A stretch of 64,000 bases of DNA, taken from NCBI GenBank assembly GCA_041163745.1, contig JBEAQU010000048.1, positions 1 to 64,000 of the forward strand. Direction: 5' to 3'. Source of the DNA: UBA6168 sp041163745 (GTDB lineage Bacteria > Bacteroidota > Bacteroidia > Chitinophagales > Saprospiraceae). The position numbers were made by a program, and so were the translations under genes. Below are positions 28,519-37,383 of this stretch, piece after piece (within the stretch, counting starts at the first letter, position 1; each line of letters starts with the position of its first letter). The notes below the pieces were generated by a model. It was not told the DNA's origin and made no database searches. It saw only the letters and a program-made list of their open reading frames with translations.

Positions 28519-30051
28519 ATGAAAAGTGTTACTCGCCTCCGCGCCATCCTTTCCGTCCTGGCAATGGTATCGGCATTGGGCGTCCAGGCGGCCAATCCGC
28601 CCACAACGGGCATCGAATCAATCACGGTCCTTCCGCCGCCTGGTAACTTCACGGATACCATTCCGGCGGACATGCTTCCCCATACCCTTTGCTTCAACAC
28701 CACCAACCTGCCCGGCATACCTGACACCATCTACAACGACTGCCCGGACGCATCCGGCACCTACGTTGATTTTTTTGTCGACACCCAGCAGTTCTGCGTG
28801 AAATACCAGGGGAAGGTCTGTGAAGGCGAGGAACAGGCCTGCATCATCATATGCGACGATACCGGCGTCTGCGACACCACTTATCTGGTGGTCGTGACGG
28901 ACAATTCCGCCTGTTCCGGCGGCGGTCGGAAAATCGTGGACTCCGTCCTCATCCATTTCAGCGCCGACTATTGCATCCCCGCTGCCGTTCTGCCCGGAAC
29001 CGTCGTGTCCGTTGAGAACATCTGCCCAGCATCCAGCGGACAGTTCGTTCAATTCTCAATCGACACCGCCGCGCTGTGCGTCAACTACACGGGATTCGCC
29101 CCCGGATTGGAGGAGGTTTGCATCCTCCTGCGGGACGAGTTCGGCAACACCGATACGACAACCCTGTGTGTATTCGTCCTGTTACCGCCCCCCCTGACGG
29201 TCATTGACACGGTCGTCGTGGGTGCATTCGATGTATTCTGTCTGGATACCAGCCAACTGGCCGGACAAATCGTACCGGACGCCACCCAGTTCTGTTCCCC
29301 CATCACCTTCGGCCCCGCCTTCTTCACCATCGACTACACGTCTTTGTGTGTCGAGTACGAAGGGATCTTCATCGGTACCGATACGGCGTGCGTCGTCGTA
29401 TGCGACAACTTCGGGGTATGTGACACCACCTTTTTCCTCATTGCGGTCGTCCCCGACGAAGACGACCCTTGCGCCAACACCCTGCCGCCCGTAGCGGTGA
29501 CGGATTCCGTCACCACCTTCCTGAACACGCCGGTGACGATACCGATCCTGGCCAACGACAACCTGGGGACCTGCCTGCCGGTTTCCCTGACCCTGTTGGA
29601 TACCGGGACGGGCGGTATCGGCCCGCAACACGGCGTGGCTGCGCTGAACATGAACCAGACCGTCGGCTATCTGCCGGCATCCAACAGCTGCGGGCTGACG
29701 GATTCCCTGCAATATGTGCTATGCAATGCCAGCCTATGTGACACCGGCCTGGTCCTGGTTTACATTTCATGTGCCCCGGACAACGACAGCCTGATCATCT
29801 ACAATGGCTTTTCCCCGAACGGAGACGGGTTCAACGATGTATTCACCATCGAGAACATAGACCGATTCCCAAACAGCCATCTGCAGGTGTTCAACCGTTG
29901 GGGCAACCTGGTCTTCGAAGCACAAGGCTATGACAACACCTGGGACGGCAAGCACCGGGGTTCGGACCTTCCCGACGGCACCTATTTCTACTTGCTGGAC
30001 CTGGGTGACGACCAGGAACCGTACACCGGATATTTGCAGCTGCAACGATAG
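28519..30051 (+). CDS. Secreted repeat protein with T9SS type B (gliding-motility-type) C-terminal domain
   Basis: Protein of 510 residues from the ATG at 28519, which begins a good signal peptide (MKSVTRLRAILSVLAMVSAL). Starts at 28474 and 28495 in the same frame are possible. Three tandem repeats of roughly 90-100 residues carry the pattern ID-x-LCV-Y-G and CDTT, with many cysteines. A Big_9/cadherin-like module follows (about 340-420, TPVTIPILANDNLGTC). The last about 85 residues are a CHU_C-type sorting domain (NGFSPNGDGFNDVFTIENI, LPDGTYFYLLDLG). It is exported by T9SS and probably attached at the surface. It is the first gene of a trio with PorP/SprF and an OmpA protein, a known linkage for type B cargo. 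Confidence 0.92.
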   Translation: MKSVTRLRAILSVLAMVSALGVQAANPPTTGIESITVLPPPGNFTDTIPADMLPHTLCFNTTNLPGIPDTIYNDCPDASGTYVDFFVDTQQFCVKYQGKVCEGEEQACIIICDDTGVCDTTYLVVVTDNSACSGGGRKIVDSVLIHFSADYCIPAAVLPGTVVSVENICPASSGQFVQFSIDTAALCVNYTGFAPGLEEVCILLRDEFGNTDTTTLCVFVLLPPPLTVIDTVVVGAFDVFCLDTSQLAGQIVPDATQFCSPITFGPAFFTIDYTSLCVEYEGIFIGTDTACVVVCDNFGVCDTTFFLIAVVPDEDDPCANTLPPVAVTDSVTTFLNTPVTIPILANDNLGTCLPVSLTLLDTGTGGIGPQHGVAALNMNQTVGYLPASNSCGLTDSLQYVLCNASLCDTGLVLVYISCAPDNDSLIIYNGFSPNGDGFNDVFTIENIDRFPNSHLQVFNRWGNLVFEAQGYDNTWDGKHRGSDLPDGTYFYLLDLGDDQEPYTGYLQLQR

Positions 30052-30074
30052 CCGACCATCCAAACGCAGGAACA

Positions 30075-31073
30075 ATGAAACACATCATCGCCAGCCTCGG
30101 GTTCATCGGGTGTCTGTTCGCCAGCGCCACCGCGCAGCAAGACCCCATGTTCACCAAGTACATGTTCAACACCCTGAATTTCAATCCAGCCTACGCCGGC
30201 GCACGGGATTATCTGTCCATCGCCGTAATCCACCGGTCCCAATGGCAGGAAATCCCCGGTGCACCCACCACCCAAACCCTGACCATGCATACCCCCTTGC
30301 GCAACAACCGGGTCGGCATCGGTTTCGGCGCCGCCCGTGATGCCATCGGTTCCACCCGCACGACCGGGGCCAACCTCGCTTACAGTTACCGCATTCCATT
30401 CGGGAAATTCAAGTTCTGCTTCGGACTCCAGGCCGGGCTACAACAGTTCAACGCCGATTTCGACGGGCTGCGGCTGGACAATCCGTCAGACCCCGCCTTC
30501 GAAGGCTACCGTGGCACCATGCCCAACATCGGAGCGGGCTTCTATCTTTACAGCGAACGGTTCTATTTCGGCATCTCATCCCCCAGGTTGGTGGAAAACG
30601 ACCTGCGGAGAAACATCAGCACCAATGCCTTCGCCCGGCAGGAGCGGCATTTTTACCTGGCAACAGGTGCGGCCATTTCCCTCAGAGGGGATGCCATCAT
30701 TTTCAAACCCTCCCTGCTGGTCCGGAACGTTGGGATAGACAACCGAATTTCACAAGACGTGTTCTTCAGCGGTGTCGGCGCACCGGATGCCTTCGACCTC
30801 GACCTGTCCTTCCTTTTCCAGGAAACACTTTGGCTAGGCGCCGCCTTCCGCTCCGCCTTCTCCGCCCCCATCTTGTCCACGGACCCCAAAAGCTCCTATG
30901 ATTCGGCCGACATCTGGATCTCCTACCTGTTTAGGAACGGCCTGCGTATCGGCGCCGCCTACGATTTCCCAATCTCCGACCTGGCCAACGTCACGGTCGG
31001 CTCCGTGGAACTCATGGTCGGTTACGATTTCAATTTCCAGGAAAAGCGGATTGTCACACCCCGGTACTTCTGA
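30075..31073 (+). CDS. PorP/SprF family outer-membrane protein of type IX secretion
   Basis: Protein of 332 residues with signal peptide (1-20, ASATAQ). The N-terminal signature FTKYMFNTLNFNPAYAG and the later GVGIGFGAARDAIG-like glycine-rich beta strands are those of PorP/SprF barrels. SprF-type members are needed for secretion or surface attachment of the type B cargo encoded beside them, here the gene 23 bases upstream. The last residue is phenylalanine, as expected of an outer-membrane barrel. Confidence 0.92.
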   Translation: MKHIIASLGFIGCLFASATAQQDPMFTKYMFNTLNFNPAYAGARDYLSIAVIHRSQWQEIPGAPTTQTLTMHTPLRNNRVGIGFGAARDAIGSTRTTGANLAYSYRIPFGKFKFCFGLQAGLQQFNADFDGLRLDNPSDPAFEGYRGTMPNIGAGFYLYSERFYFGISSPRLVENDLRRNISTNAFARQERHFYLATGAAISLRGDAIIFKPSLLVRNVGIDNRISQDVFFSGVGAPDAFDLDLSFLFQETLWLGAAFRSAFSAPILSTDPKSSYDSADIWISYLFRNGLRIGAAYDFPISDLANVTVGSVELMVGYDFNFQEKRIVTPRYF

Positions 31074-31130
31074 GCAATCCCGCTGTCATGACCATGCCAA
31101 CATTGACCAACCACTAACAAGCACCAGCAC

Positions 31131-33626
31131 ATGCGACTCCTCCTCCTCACCCTGGTATTCCTGCTGCCGGTAATCACGACATCCGCTCAAACCGGCAAGC
31201 TTCGGCTTGCACAGCAAAAAATGGACGACCTGGATTACGTTGGGGCCATCGGGATGTACAACGAAATCCTGCAACACAGCGACGATGCCTTTGCCAAACT
31301 CAACCTGGCGGAAGCCTATCGCAAGGTGAACGACCCCGTCAATGCGGAATTCTGGTATGGCCAGGCTGTCCGGACGCCTCAGGCAGAGCCGATCCACCAG
31401 CTTTATTACGGAATGATGCTGCAAAGGAACGGGAAGTGCGACCAGGCCCGCGTATGGTACCAACAATATGTGGAACTTGTCCCAGGCGACCAGCGTGGCC
31501 GCTACCTTCTGCGGGCATGTGATTACGAATCGGAATTGAAAGCAAAGGGTGATGGAATCTACACGGTGGAATCCTGTGATTTCAATTCTGGTTCCGATGA
31601 CTTCAGCCCCGTATTCTTCGGCAACCAGACCCTGGTCTACTGTTCTGAACGGGATACCAATCCTGCCGTCCGCCGGTCCCATACCTGGACCGGAAACCCC
31701 TTCCTCGAACTTTTCGTCGTACCTTACCTACTGACCGATTCCAGTCGGGCGCCGTGTGGCCATTTCCTTTTCGGCAGACCGGAAAAATTCTCGCGGGAAC
31801 TCAACTCCAAATTCCACGACGCCTCTGTATCCTTCTCCCGAAACGGGCAGGAAATATACCTGACCCGAAATAATTTCCTCAACGGCCGGAAAGGGACCGA
31901 TGACGACGGCATTGTCCGGTTGAAAATCTACCATGCCCGCCTGGATGCGGATGGCAGATGGGGCCCCCTCCAAAGCCTGCCGTTCAACAGCGACGAATAT
32001 TCCGTCGCCCATCCGACCTTGTCGCCTGATGGGAAATTCCTGTACTATGCCTCCGATATGCCGGGTGGCTTCGGCGGAATGGATCTTTATGTATCGGAAA
32101 AAACAACCGGCAGATGGGGTCCCCCCATCAACCTGGGTCCGGAAATCAATACCGAAGGCCATGAAGCATTTCCTTACGCCGCACCCGACGGCAAACTGTA
32201 TTTCGCTTCGGACGGCCATATCGGAATTGGCGGGCTGGACCTTTTCTCCTCTTACAGGACCGGAGACATCTGGTCCGTCCCTATCAACCTCGGCGCACCT
32301 TTCAACAGCCCCTCCGACGATTTCAGCCTGGTTTTCAACGACGAAGGCAGCTGCGGCTTCTTCGCTTCCAGCAGACCGGGCGGCAAAGGCGGAGATGACA
32401 TCTATCAGTTCAGCCGCATCGGCATCCCGGTGGAAGTCTTTGTCTACGATGCAAAATCGGGGCAATCCCTCCGGCAGGCCCAGGTCGTCCGCTCCTGCCG
32501 GCAGGATTCGCTGTCGACGGACGAGGACGGCAGGATCTCCTTTTTCATGAAGGCCGACGATTCCTGCCATCTCATCGTCAACCTCCCGGATTACGATCCT
32601 GCGAGCGCCATGGTATCCACTGCGGGTAAGCAACCCGCCGAACTCGTGCTGGTCGAGATTCCCCTGAGGCGGACGGCCGTGTTCGATGTGGAAGGAATCG
32701 TGTTCGACGGGGCTTCCGGCCTGCCCCTGGAAGGTGCGCTCGTCACCCTGGAGGACAGCACCGGAACCGGCGTCGGTTCGGTCACCACCACCGTCACCGG
32801 TCATTATTATTTCAAGCTGGAAAAAGACAGCCGGTACCGGCTCAAATCAACCCGGGAAGGATTTTTCGCCGGCATCGTGGATACGGTCCATACCACCGGC
32901 CTGACAGAATCCGAAACATTCCGGGTCAACCTGTACCAACAACCCGTCGCAATATCCGCACAGAGCACCCCTTCCGCTCCCCAGGAGGAATTGCCTGGGG
33001 GATCCGGCCTGCCGGAGACCGCCTATACCTTCTATGACCCACAGACGGACACCTGGTTGGACAAGGACACCTATCTGCCGGCAAACGGTACGTATCCCGA
33101 CGGAAAAATCTACCGGAAAGGGGTACTGTTCGGCGGCGGCAAGGATTTTGTGGAAAGCCCCAGCAAAGCCTCTCCGGAGAACCCTGCCATCCCATACCTC
33201 CTGCACATTTACTATGATTTCGACCAGGCATACATCCGCAAGGATGCGATTCAGGAATTGGAAAAACTGCATACCCTGCTGGTCGAAAATCCGCAATACA
33301 TCATTGAAATCGGTTCTCATACGGATGCCCGTGGCTCGCATCATTACAACCAGCGACTCTCCCAACGCAGGGCGGAAGCCGTCGTCCGTTGGTTGGTAGA
33401 CAAAGGTGTCAGCCAGGAACGGCTTGTCGCAAAAGGTTACGGGGAATCCGTCAATGTCAATGATTGCATCAACAACGTACCCTGTAGCGAGCGGGAACAC
33501 CAGATGAACCGGCGGACGGAGTTCAAGGTCATCGGCTGCACCACCTGTGTGGAAAAAGACAAAGCTGTGCTGTCCCGCGAAAATAAGAACGTCCGCGTCG
33601 ACCCCTGCCGACGCTGCCCGTTCTGA
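31131..33626 (+). CDS. PorE-like OmpA protein (TPR, propeller, regulatory domain, OmpA)
   Basis: Protein of 831 residues with signal peptide (1-20). In order: TPR-like helices (about 25-130, YVGAIGMYNEILQHSDDAF), a PD40-type propeller (about 150-420, GKFLYYASDMPGGFGGMDLY), two carboxypeptidase-regulatory-like domains (about 430-500 and 515-600, FDGASGLPLEGALVTLED), a linker, and an OmpA peptidoglycan-binding domain (about 690-800, IEIGSHTDARGSHHYNQRLS). This order matches PorE, which links the T9SS to peptidoglycan. It is the third gene of the T9SS trio, 57 bases after the PorP/SprF gene. The C-terminal 30 residues hold four cysteines and are unusual. Confidence 0.9.
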   Translation: MRLLLLTLVFLLPVITTSAQTGKLRLAQQKMDDLDYVGAIGMYNEILQHSDDAFAKLNLAEAYRKVNDPVNAEFWYGQAVRTPQAEPIHQLYYGMMLQRNGKCDQARVWYQQYVELVPGDQRGRYLLRACDYESELKAKGDGIYTVESCDFNSGSDDFSPVFFGNQTLVYCSERDTNPAVRRSHTWTGNPFLELFVVPYLLTDSSRAPCGHFLFGRPEKFSRELNSKFHDASVSFSRNGQEIYLTRNNFLNGRKGTDDDGIVRLKIYHARLDADGRWGPLQSLPFNSDEYSVAHPTLSPDGKFLYYASDMPGGFGGMDLYVSEKTTGRWGPPINLGPEINTEGHEAFPYAAPDGKLYFASDGHIGIGGLDLFSSYRTGDIWSVPINLGAPFNSPSDDFSLVFNDEGSCGFFASSRPGGKGGDDIYQFSRIGIPVEVFVYDAKSGQSLRQAQVVRSCRQDSLSTDEDGRISFFMKADDSCHLIVNLPDYDPASAMVSTAGKQPAELVLVEIPLRRTAVFDVEGIVFDGASGLPLEGALVTLEDSTGTGVGSVTTTVTGHYYFKLEKDSRYRLKSTREGFFAGIVDTVHTTGLTESETFRVNLYQQPVAISAQSTPSAPQEELPGGSGLPETAYTFYDPQTDTWLDKDTYLPANGTYPDGKIYRKGVLFGGGKDFVESPSKASPENPAIPYLLHIYYDFDQAYIRKDAIQELEKLHTLLVENPQYIIEIGSHTDARGSHHYNQRLSQRRAEAVVRWLVDKGVSQERLVAKGYGESVNVNDCINNVPCSEREHQMNRRTEFKVIGCTTCVEKDKAVLSRENKNVRVDPCRRCPF

Positions 33627-33732
33627 CCGTACCTCGGCAAATTACCATCCGGCATTTCTATTTTCCCGCCAAAAAACAGACTTTTGCCACGGCAACGGTT
33701 CCGTTGCGAAACACCGGTCAAGATTTGTTGTC

Positions 33733-34431
33733 TTGAAAAAAATCCTCATCGCCATCGACGGGCATTCCTCCTGTGGGAAAAGCACCCTCGCCAAGGCCCT
33801 GGGCAAGGCCTTGGGCTACACCTACATCAGCAGCGGGGACATGTACCGGGCCGTCACCTTGTATCTCCACCGACAGGGCGTCGACATCCGGGACGAGGCA
33901 GCGGTTGCCGCGGCCATGCCGGACATTTCCCTCCGCTTTTCCATTGTACACAATGAAAACCATATCTTTCTGAACGACGAGGACGTCTCGGAGGAAATAC
34001 GAAGGATGTATGTGGCGGAAAAGGTCAGCCCGGTGGCAGCCCTCCCGACCGTCCGTCGGGAAATGGTCCGGCAACAACAACGCATGGGCAAGGAAAAAGG
34101 AATTGTCATGGACGGGCGTGACATCGGCACGGTCGTGTTCCCCCATGCGGAGTTGAAAATATTCCTTACAGCGGATGTCGAAACGAGGGCTCAAAGGCGT
34201 TATGCCGAATTGCTCGCCAAAGGACATCCGGTGGCGCTGTCGGAAATCCGGCACAACCTTACGGCAAGAGACCATATCGACGCGACGAGGGCGGACAGCC
34301 CCCTGAGGAAGGCGGAGGACGCCGTTCTGCTGGACAATTCCCGGCTATCGCCGGAAAATCAGCTGCAAATCGCCCTGGAACTCGTGGAGGCTCGGCAATC
34401 CCAGCATGCCCCCGCTTCGTCAGATGCCTAA
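33733..34431 (+). CDS. cmk: Cytidylate kinase, TTG start
   Basis: Protein of 232 residues. The start is a TTG at 33733, giving MKKILIAIDGHSSCGKSTLA as in other Bacteroidota Cmk proteins; no ATG lies near, and the longer upstream frame is not protein-like. The P-loop is GHSSCGKST, the CMP-binding and lid parts are SGDMYRAVTLY, MDGRDIGTVVFP and HIDATRADSPLRKAEDAV. It phosphorylates CMP and dCMP with ATP in the cytoplasm. The stop overlaps the stop of the convergent uronate isomerase gene by 3 bases. Confidence 0.93.
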   Translation: MKKILIAIDGHSSCGKSTLAKALGKALGYTYISSGDMYRAVTLYLHRQGVDIRDEAAVAAAMPDISLRFSIVHNENHIFLNDEDVSEEIRRMYVAEKVSPVAALPTVRREMVRQQQRMGKEKGIVMDGRDIGTVVFPHAELKIFLTADVETRAQRRYAELLAKGHPVALSEIRHNLTARDHIDATRADSPLRKAEDAVLLDNSRLSPENQLQIALELVEARQSQHAPASSDA

Positions 34432-35861
34432 CCGGGCTGTCCCAACCGGAAATATTCCTTCGCATTGTGATAGCAGATTCGCCCGACCAGGGTACCCAGC
34501 CATTCCATATCATGTGGCAACAGGCCTTGTTGCATATCCCGTCCGATCGTCCGACACAAGAGCCGCCGGAAATATTCGTGCCTTGGGAAACTGAGGAAGG
34601 AGCGGCTGTCCGTCAGCATCCCCACAAAACGTCCCAAGAGCCCTGTATTGGACAAGGTGTCGAGCTGCTTTTCCATCCCGTCCAACTGGTCAAGGTACCA
34701 CCAAGCTGCCCCGTACTGTACTTTGCCCGGCACACTGCCGTCGTTGAAATTGCCGGCCATGGTGGCGAACACTTCGTTGTCGGCGGTACGAAGATTGTAC
34801 AGGATGGTTTTCGTCAGGACATCCTCCCGATCCAGCCGGTCTAGAAAACGTCCCAGGGGAACAGCTTGGGAGAAGTCCCCTATGCTGTCCACGCCGGCAT
34901 CGGTGCCCAGGCGGCGCAACAGTCGGCTGTTCTGGTTGCGTAGGGCGCCGAGATGAAATTGCTGTACCCAGCCTTTGCGATGATATTCCCTTCCCAGGAA
35001 ATGCAGCAGGGCGGATTGGTACTGTGCGACGGCAGACGGTTCCAAAGGCTCTCCTTTCAGTCGGTGCCGCAAGGCAATGTCCGCATGGATTTCCGTAAAA
35101 TCTCCGTCCGGCAGCCGCTCCAACCCATGGTCCGACAATCGGCAGCCATGCGCGTGGAAATAGTCGATGCGTCGACGGAGCGCCTCGAGCAATTCTTCCC
35201 AGGTGCCGACCGGCATACCGGCCGCGGCGGACAGGTCGGCGACATACTTCGGGAATTGCGGTTGGTCGATCCGGATGGCCTTGTCCGGCCGGAAGGTCGG
35301 ATACATCCTGGCCCGGACCGGATGGTCGGGCACCTGCCCTTGTTCCGCATGCAGGCGACGGTGGTGAGCCAGGTCGTCGACCGGATCGTCGGTGGTGCAC
35401 ATCCACTCGACATTTCTTTGCGCCAGCAATCCGCCCACCCGGTGACCGGATTCTGCCAACCTGTCGTTGCAACGGCTGTAGATGGAACGGGCGTTGTCCG
35501 GGTCCAATCGTTCCCCGATGTCGAAATACCGGCGCAACTCCAGGTGCGTCCAGTGGTACAATGGATTTCGGACGGTCCAGGGAACCGTATCCGCCCAAGC
35601 CAGGAATTTTTCCTCATCCGAGGAATCTCCGGTGATGAAGTGTTCTGATACCCCGTTAGCCCGCATCACACGCCATTTGTAATGGTCTCCCTGAAGCCAA
35701 ACCTGCGTCAAGTTGGCAAATCGGTGGTCATCCGCCACCAGTTCGGGCGGCAGGTGATTGTGGTAATCCACAATCGGCAGGCCGGCGGCGAATTCGTGAT
35801 ACAAGCGGATGGCTTCCGGCGTATCCAACAGAAAATCCTCCCCCATGAACGATTGTCCCAT
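34428..35861 (-). CDS. uxaC: Uronate (glucuronate/galacturonate) isomerase
   Basis: Protein of 477 residues (E. coli UxaC has 470) from the ATG at 35861, where MGQSFMGEDFLLDT aligns with the E. coli N-terminus MTPFMTEDFLLDT. The frame is open for 90 more codons upstream, but these are not protein-like. Active-site motifs include DYHNHL, GDHYKWR, TTDDPVD, GWVQQFHLGALRNQN and MLTDSRSFLSFPRHEYFRR. It turns glucuronate into fructuronate and galacturonate into tagaturonate. The SDR gene upstream on the same strand probably carries out the next step. Confidence 0.96.
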   Translation of the reverse strand: MGQSFMGEDFLLDTPEAIRLYHEFAAGLPIVDYHNHLPPELVADDHRFANLTQVWLQGDHYKWRVMRANGVSEHFITGDSSDEEKFLAWADTVPWTVRNPLYHWTHLELRRYFDIGERLDPDNARSIYSRCNDRLAESGHRVGGLLAQRNVEWMCTTDDPVDDLAHHRRLHAEQGQVPDHPVRARMYPTFRPDKAIRIDQPQFPKYVADLSAAAGMPVGTWEELLEALRRRIDYFHAHGCRLSDHGLERLPDGDFTEIHADIALRHRLKGEPLEPSAVAQYQSALLHFLGREYHRKGWVQQFHLGALRNQNSRLLRRLGTDAGVDSIGDFSQAVPLGRFLDRLDREDVLTKTILYNLRTADNEVFATMAGNFNDGSVPGKVQYGAAWWYLDQLDGMEKQLDTLSNTGLLGRFVGMLTDSRSFLSFPRHEYFRRLLCRTIGRDMQQGLLPHDMEWLGTLVGRICYHNAKEYFRLGQPG

Positions 35862-36179
35862 GTGCTGTGCGTTTGACGGACCGATCGCAAGAGGAAGCCT
35901 GGGATAACATAGGGCTGTTCCTCCCGACCAGGACCTGAGTCTTACCTGTCGCGGAAGTACGGTTCCCACCCGTAATCGCCGCAGGCGGAGCGACCGAATG
36001 CAAGCAGTCGGCCTGCCATCTGCCGAAAGCCGCAGGATTTTGCATTGCCCCTGCGTCGGCAGGAGAAGGCTTACTTTCGGCGGGTAGGCCTCCGAATATC
36101 CGAAGATAACAAATTTTCCAGTCGTCCGCATCTCGGCATCGCCACATTGCCGTCGGCCGAAAATCCTGACGGCTTGGCT
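35862..36179. other. 318-base gap between the SDR and uxaC genes
   Basis: I find no gene, strong hairpin or full promoter here. The uxaC frame runs through it open but without features. Confidence 0.4.
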
Positions 36180-36995
36180 TCAGACGCCGCTCCATGCGCT
36201 GAAACCTCCGTCCACCGGAATAACGGTGCCGGTGACGAAGGCTGCGGCTCCGCTGCATAGCCAGATGGCGGTACCCGTCAGTTCATCCGCTTCTCCAAAC
36301 CGCCGCATGGGGGTCTTCCGGATGACATCCGCTCCCCGATCTGTGTATGTTCCGTCCTCCCGGGTCAGCAAACGACGGTTCTGGTCCGTGATGAAGAAAC
36401 CCGGTGCGATGGCGTTTACACGGATGCCTTCCCCGAACTTCAGGGCCACCTCCACCGCCAACCAGCGGGTGAAACAGTCGACCGCCGCCTTGGCGGAGGA
36501 ATAGCCGGGAACACGGGTGACCGCCTGTTGCGCCGTCATGGAAGATATGTTGAGGATGCAGCCGGACCGCGCCGCCGCCATGTATTGGCCGAAGACCATG
36601 GTCGGAAGCACGGTTCCGTCAAAATTCAGCGAGAACACCCGCTGCAGGTTTCCGAAAGGGTGCTCAAAAAAATTCGACTCCGGCGGAATGGCCGCTCCGG
36701 GGATGTTACCGCCTGCTCCGTTGACAAGGATGTCCACTCGACCCCATGCTTGCATGACCTGCGCCGCGGCGTTCCGCAGATCCTCCTCATCCAATACATC
36801 GGCAACCAGCGGAATGGCAGTTCCTCCCTCGGCAATGATTTGTCCGACCGTCCGGTGAACTTTGTCCGCCGTCCTACCGAGCACAGCCACCCGGACGCCC
36901 CTTCGGGCCAGTCCCCCGGCGATTGCCCCGCAGAGAATGCCGGAGCCACCGGTGACCACCGCGGTTTGTCCGGATAGGTTGAAAATGTCCTGCAT
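36180..36995 (-). CDS. SDR oxidoreductase, likely D-mannonate (fructuronate) oxidoreductase
   Basis: Protein of 271 residues, a classical short-chain dehydrogenase: NAD(P) loop TGGSGILCGAIAG, NGAGG, catalytic serine in ILNISSMTA and YxxxK in VPGYSSAKAAVD, and the C-terminal PVDGGFSAWSGV. The long insert AAIPPESNFFEHP and FSLNFDGTVLPTMVF are typical of Bacteroidota SDR enzymes that reduce fructuronate to mannonate. This fits its place directly upstream of uxaC. No mannonate dehydratase or KDG kinase is in the window, so the path continues elsewhere. Confidence 0.85.
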   Translation of the reverse strand: MQDIFNLSGQTAVVTGGSGILCGAIAGGLARRGVRVAVLGRTADKVHRTVGQIIAEGGTAIPLVADVLDEEDLRNAAAQVMQAWGRVDILVNGAGGNIPGAAIPPESNFFEHPFGNLQRVFSLNFDGTVLPTMVFGQYMAAARSGCILNISSMTAQQAVTRVPGYSSAKAAVDCFTRWLAVEVALKFGEGIRVNAIAPGFFITDQNRRLLTREDGTYTDRGADVIRKTPMRRFGEADELTGTAIWLCSGAAAFVTGTVIPVDGGFSAWSGV

Positions 36996-37383
36996 GTTTC
37001 ACATTTGTTTCCGGTGAGTTCAAAGGAGGAGCCACCGACAGTCCCGGATGTTCCCCGCCGGCGGACCTTTTCGGACAAAGGTAACAGGACAACCTTGCGC
37101 CTGCGTCGGCAAATGGCAATTAAAGTGTGCGACAGCGGACCGGACCCCAAAATTCGTCAACACCGGAGCGGCGGCCAAACGTTCCTGTTTCGTACCTTTA
37201 AACCGGCCGGGGAACCATATTCCGTAGCGCGGCTGCATGCGACCGGCGAGGCATGCCCACCGCTGCAACAGAATCCAACTCGATCAGATGACTGCGAAGA
37301 CTTTTCATACCCATACCCTTTCCGACAACGTACCCCACCCGCACCCGATGCGGCAGATGCCGACCAGCGGGAGCTGGCAAAAT
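36996..37383. other. Divergent region before the glycosidase-like gene
   Basis: About 350-390 bases between two start codons, which must hold promoters for both directions. I see no clear consensus box and no gene. Confidence 0.4.

Noticed and set aside
35862..36131. 90-codon in-frame extension upstream of uxaC
   Set aside because: It is not protein-like, and the start at 35861 aligns with the N-terminus of known UxaC.
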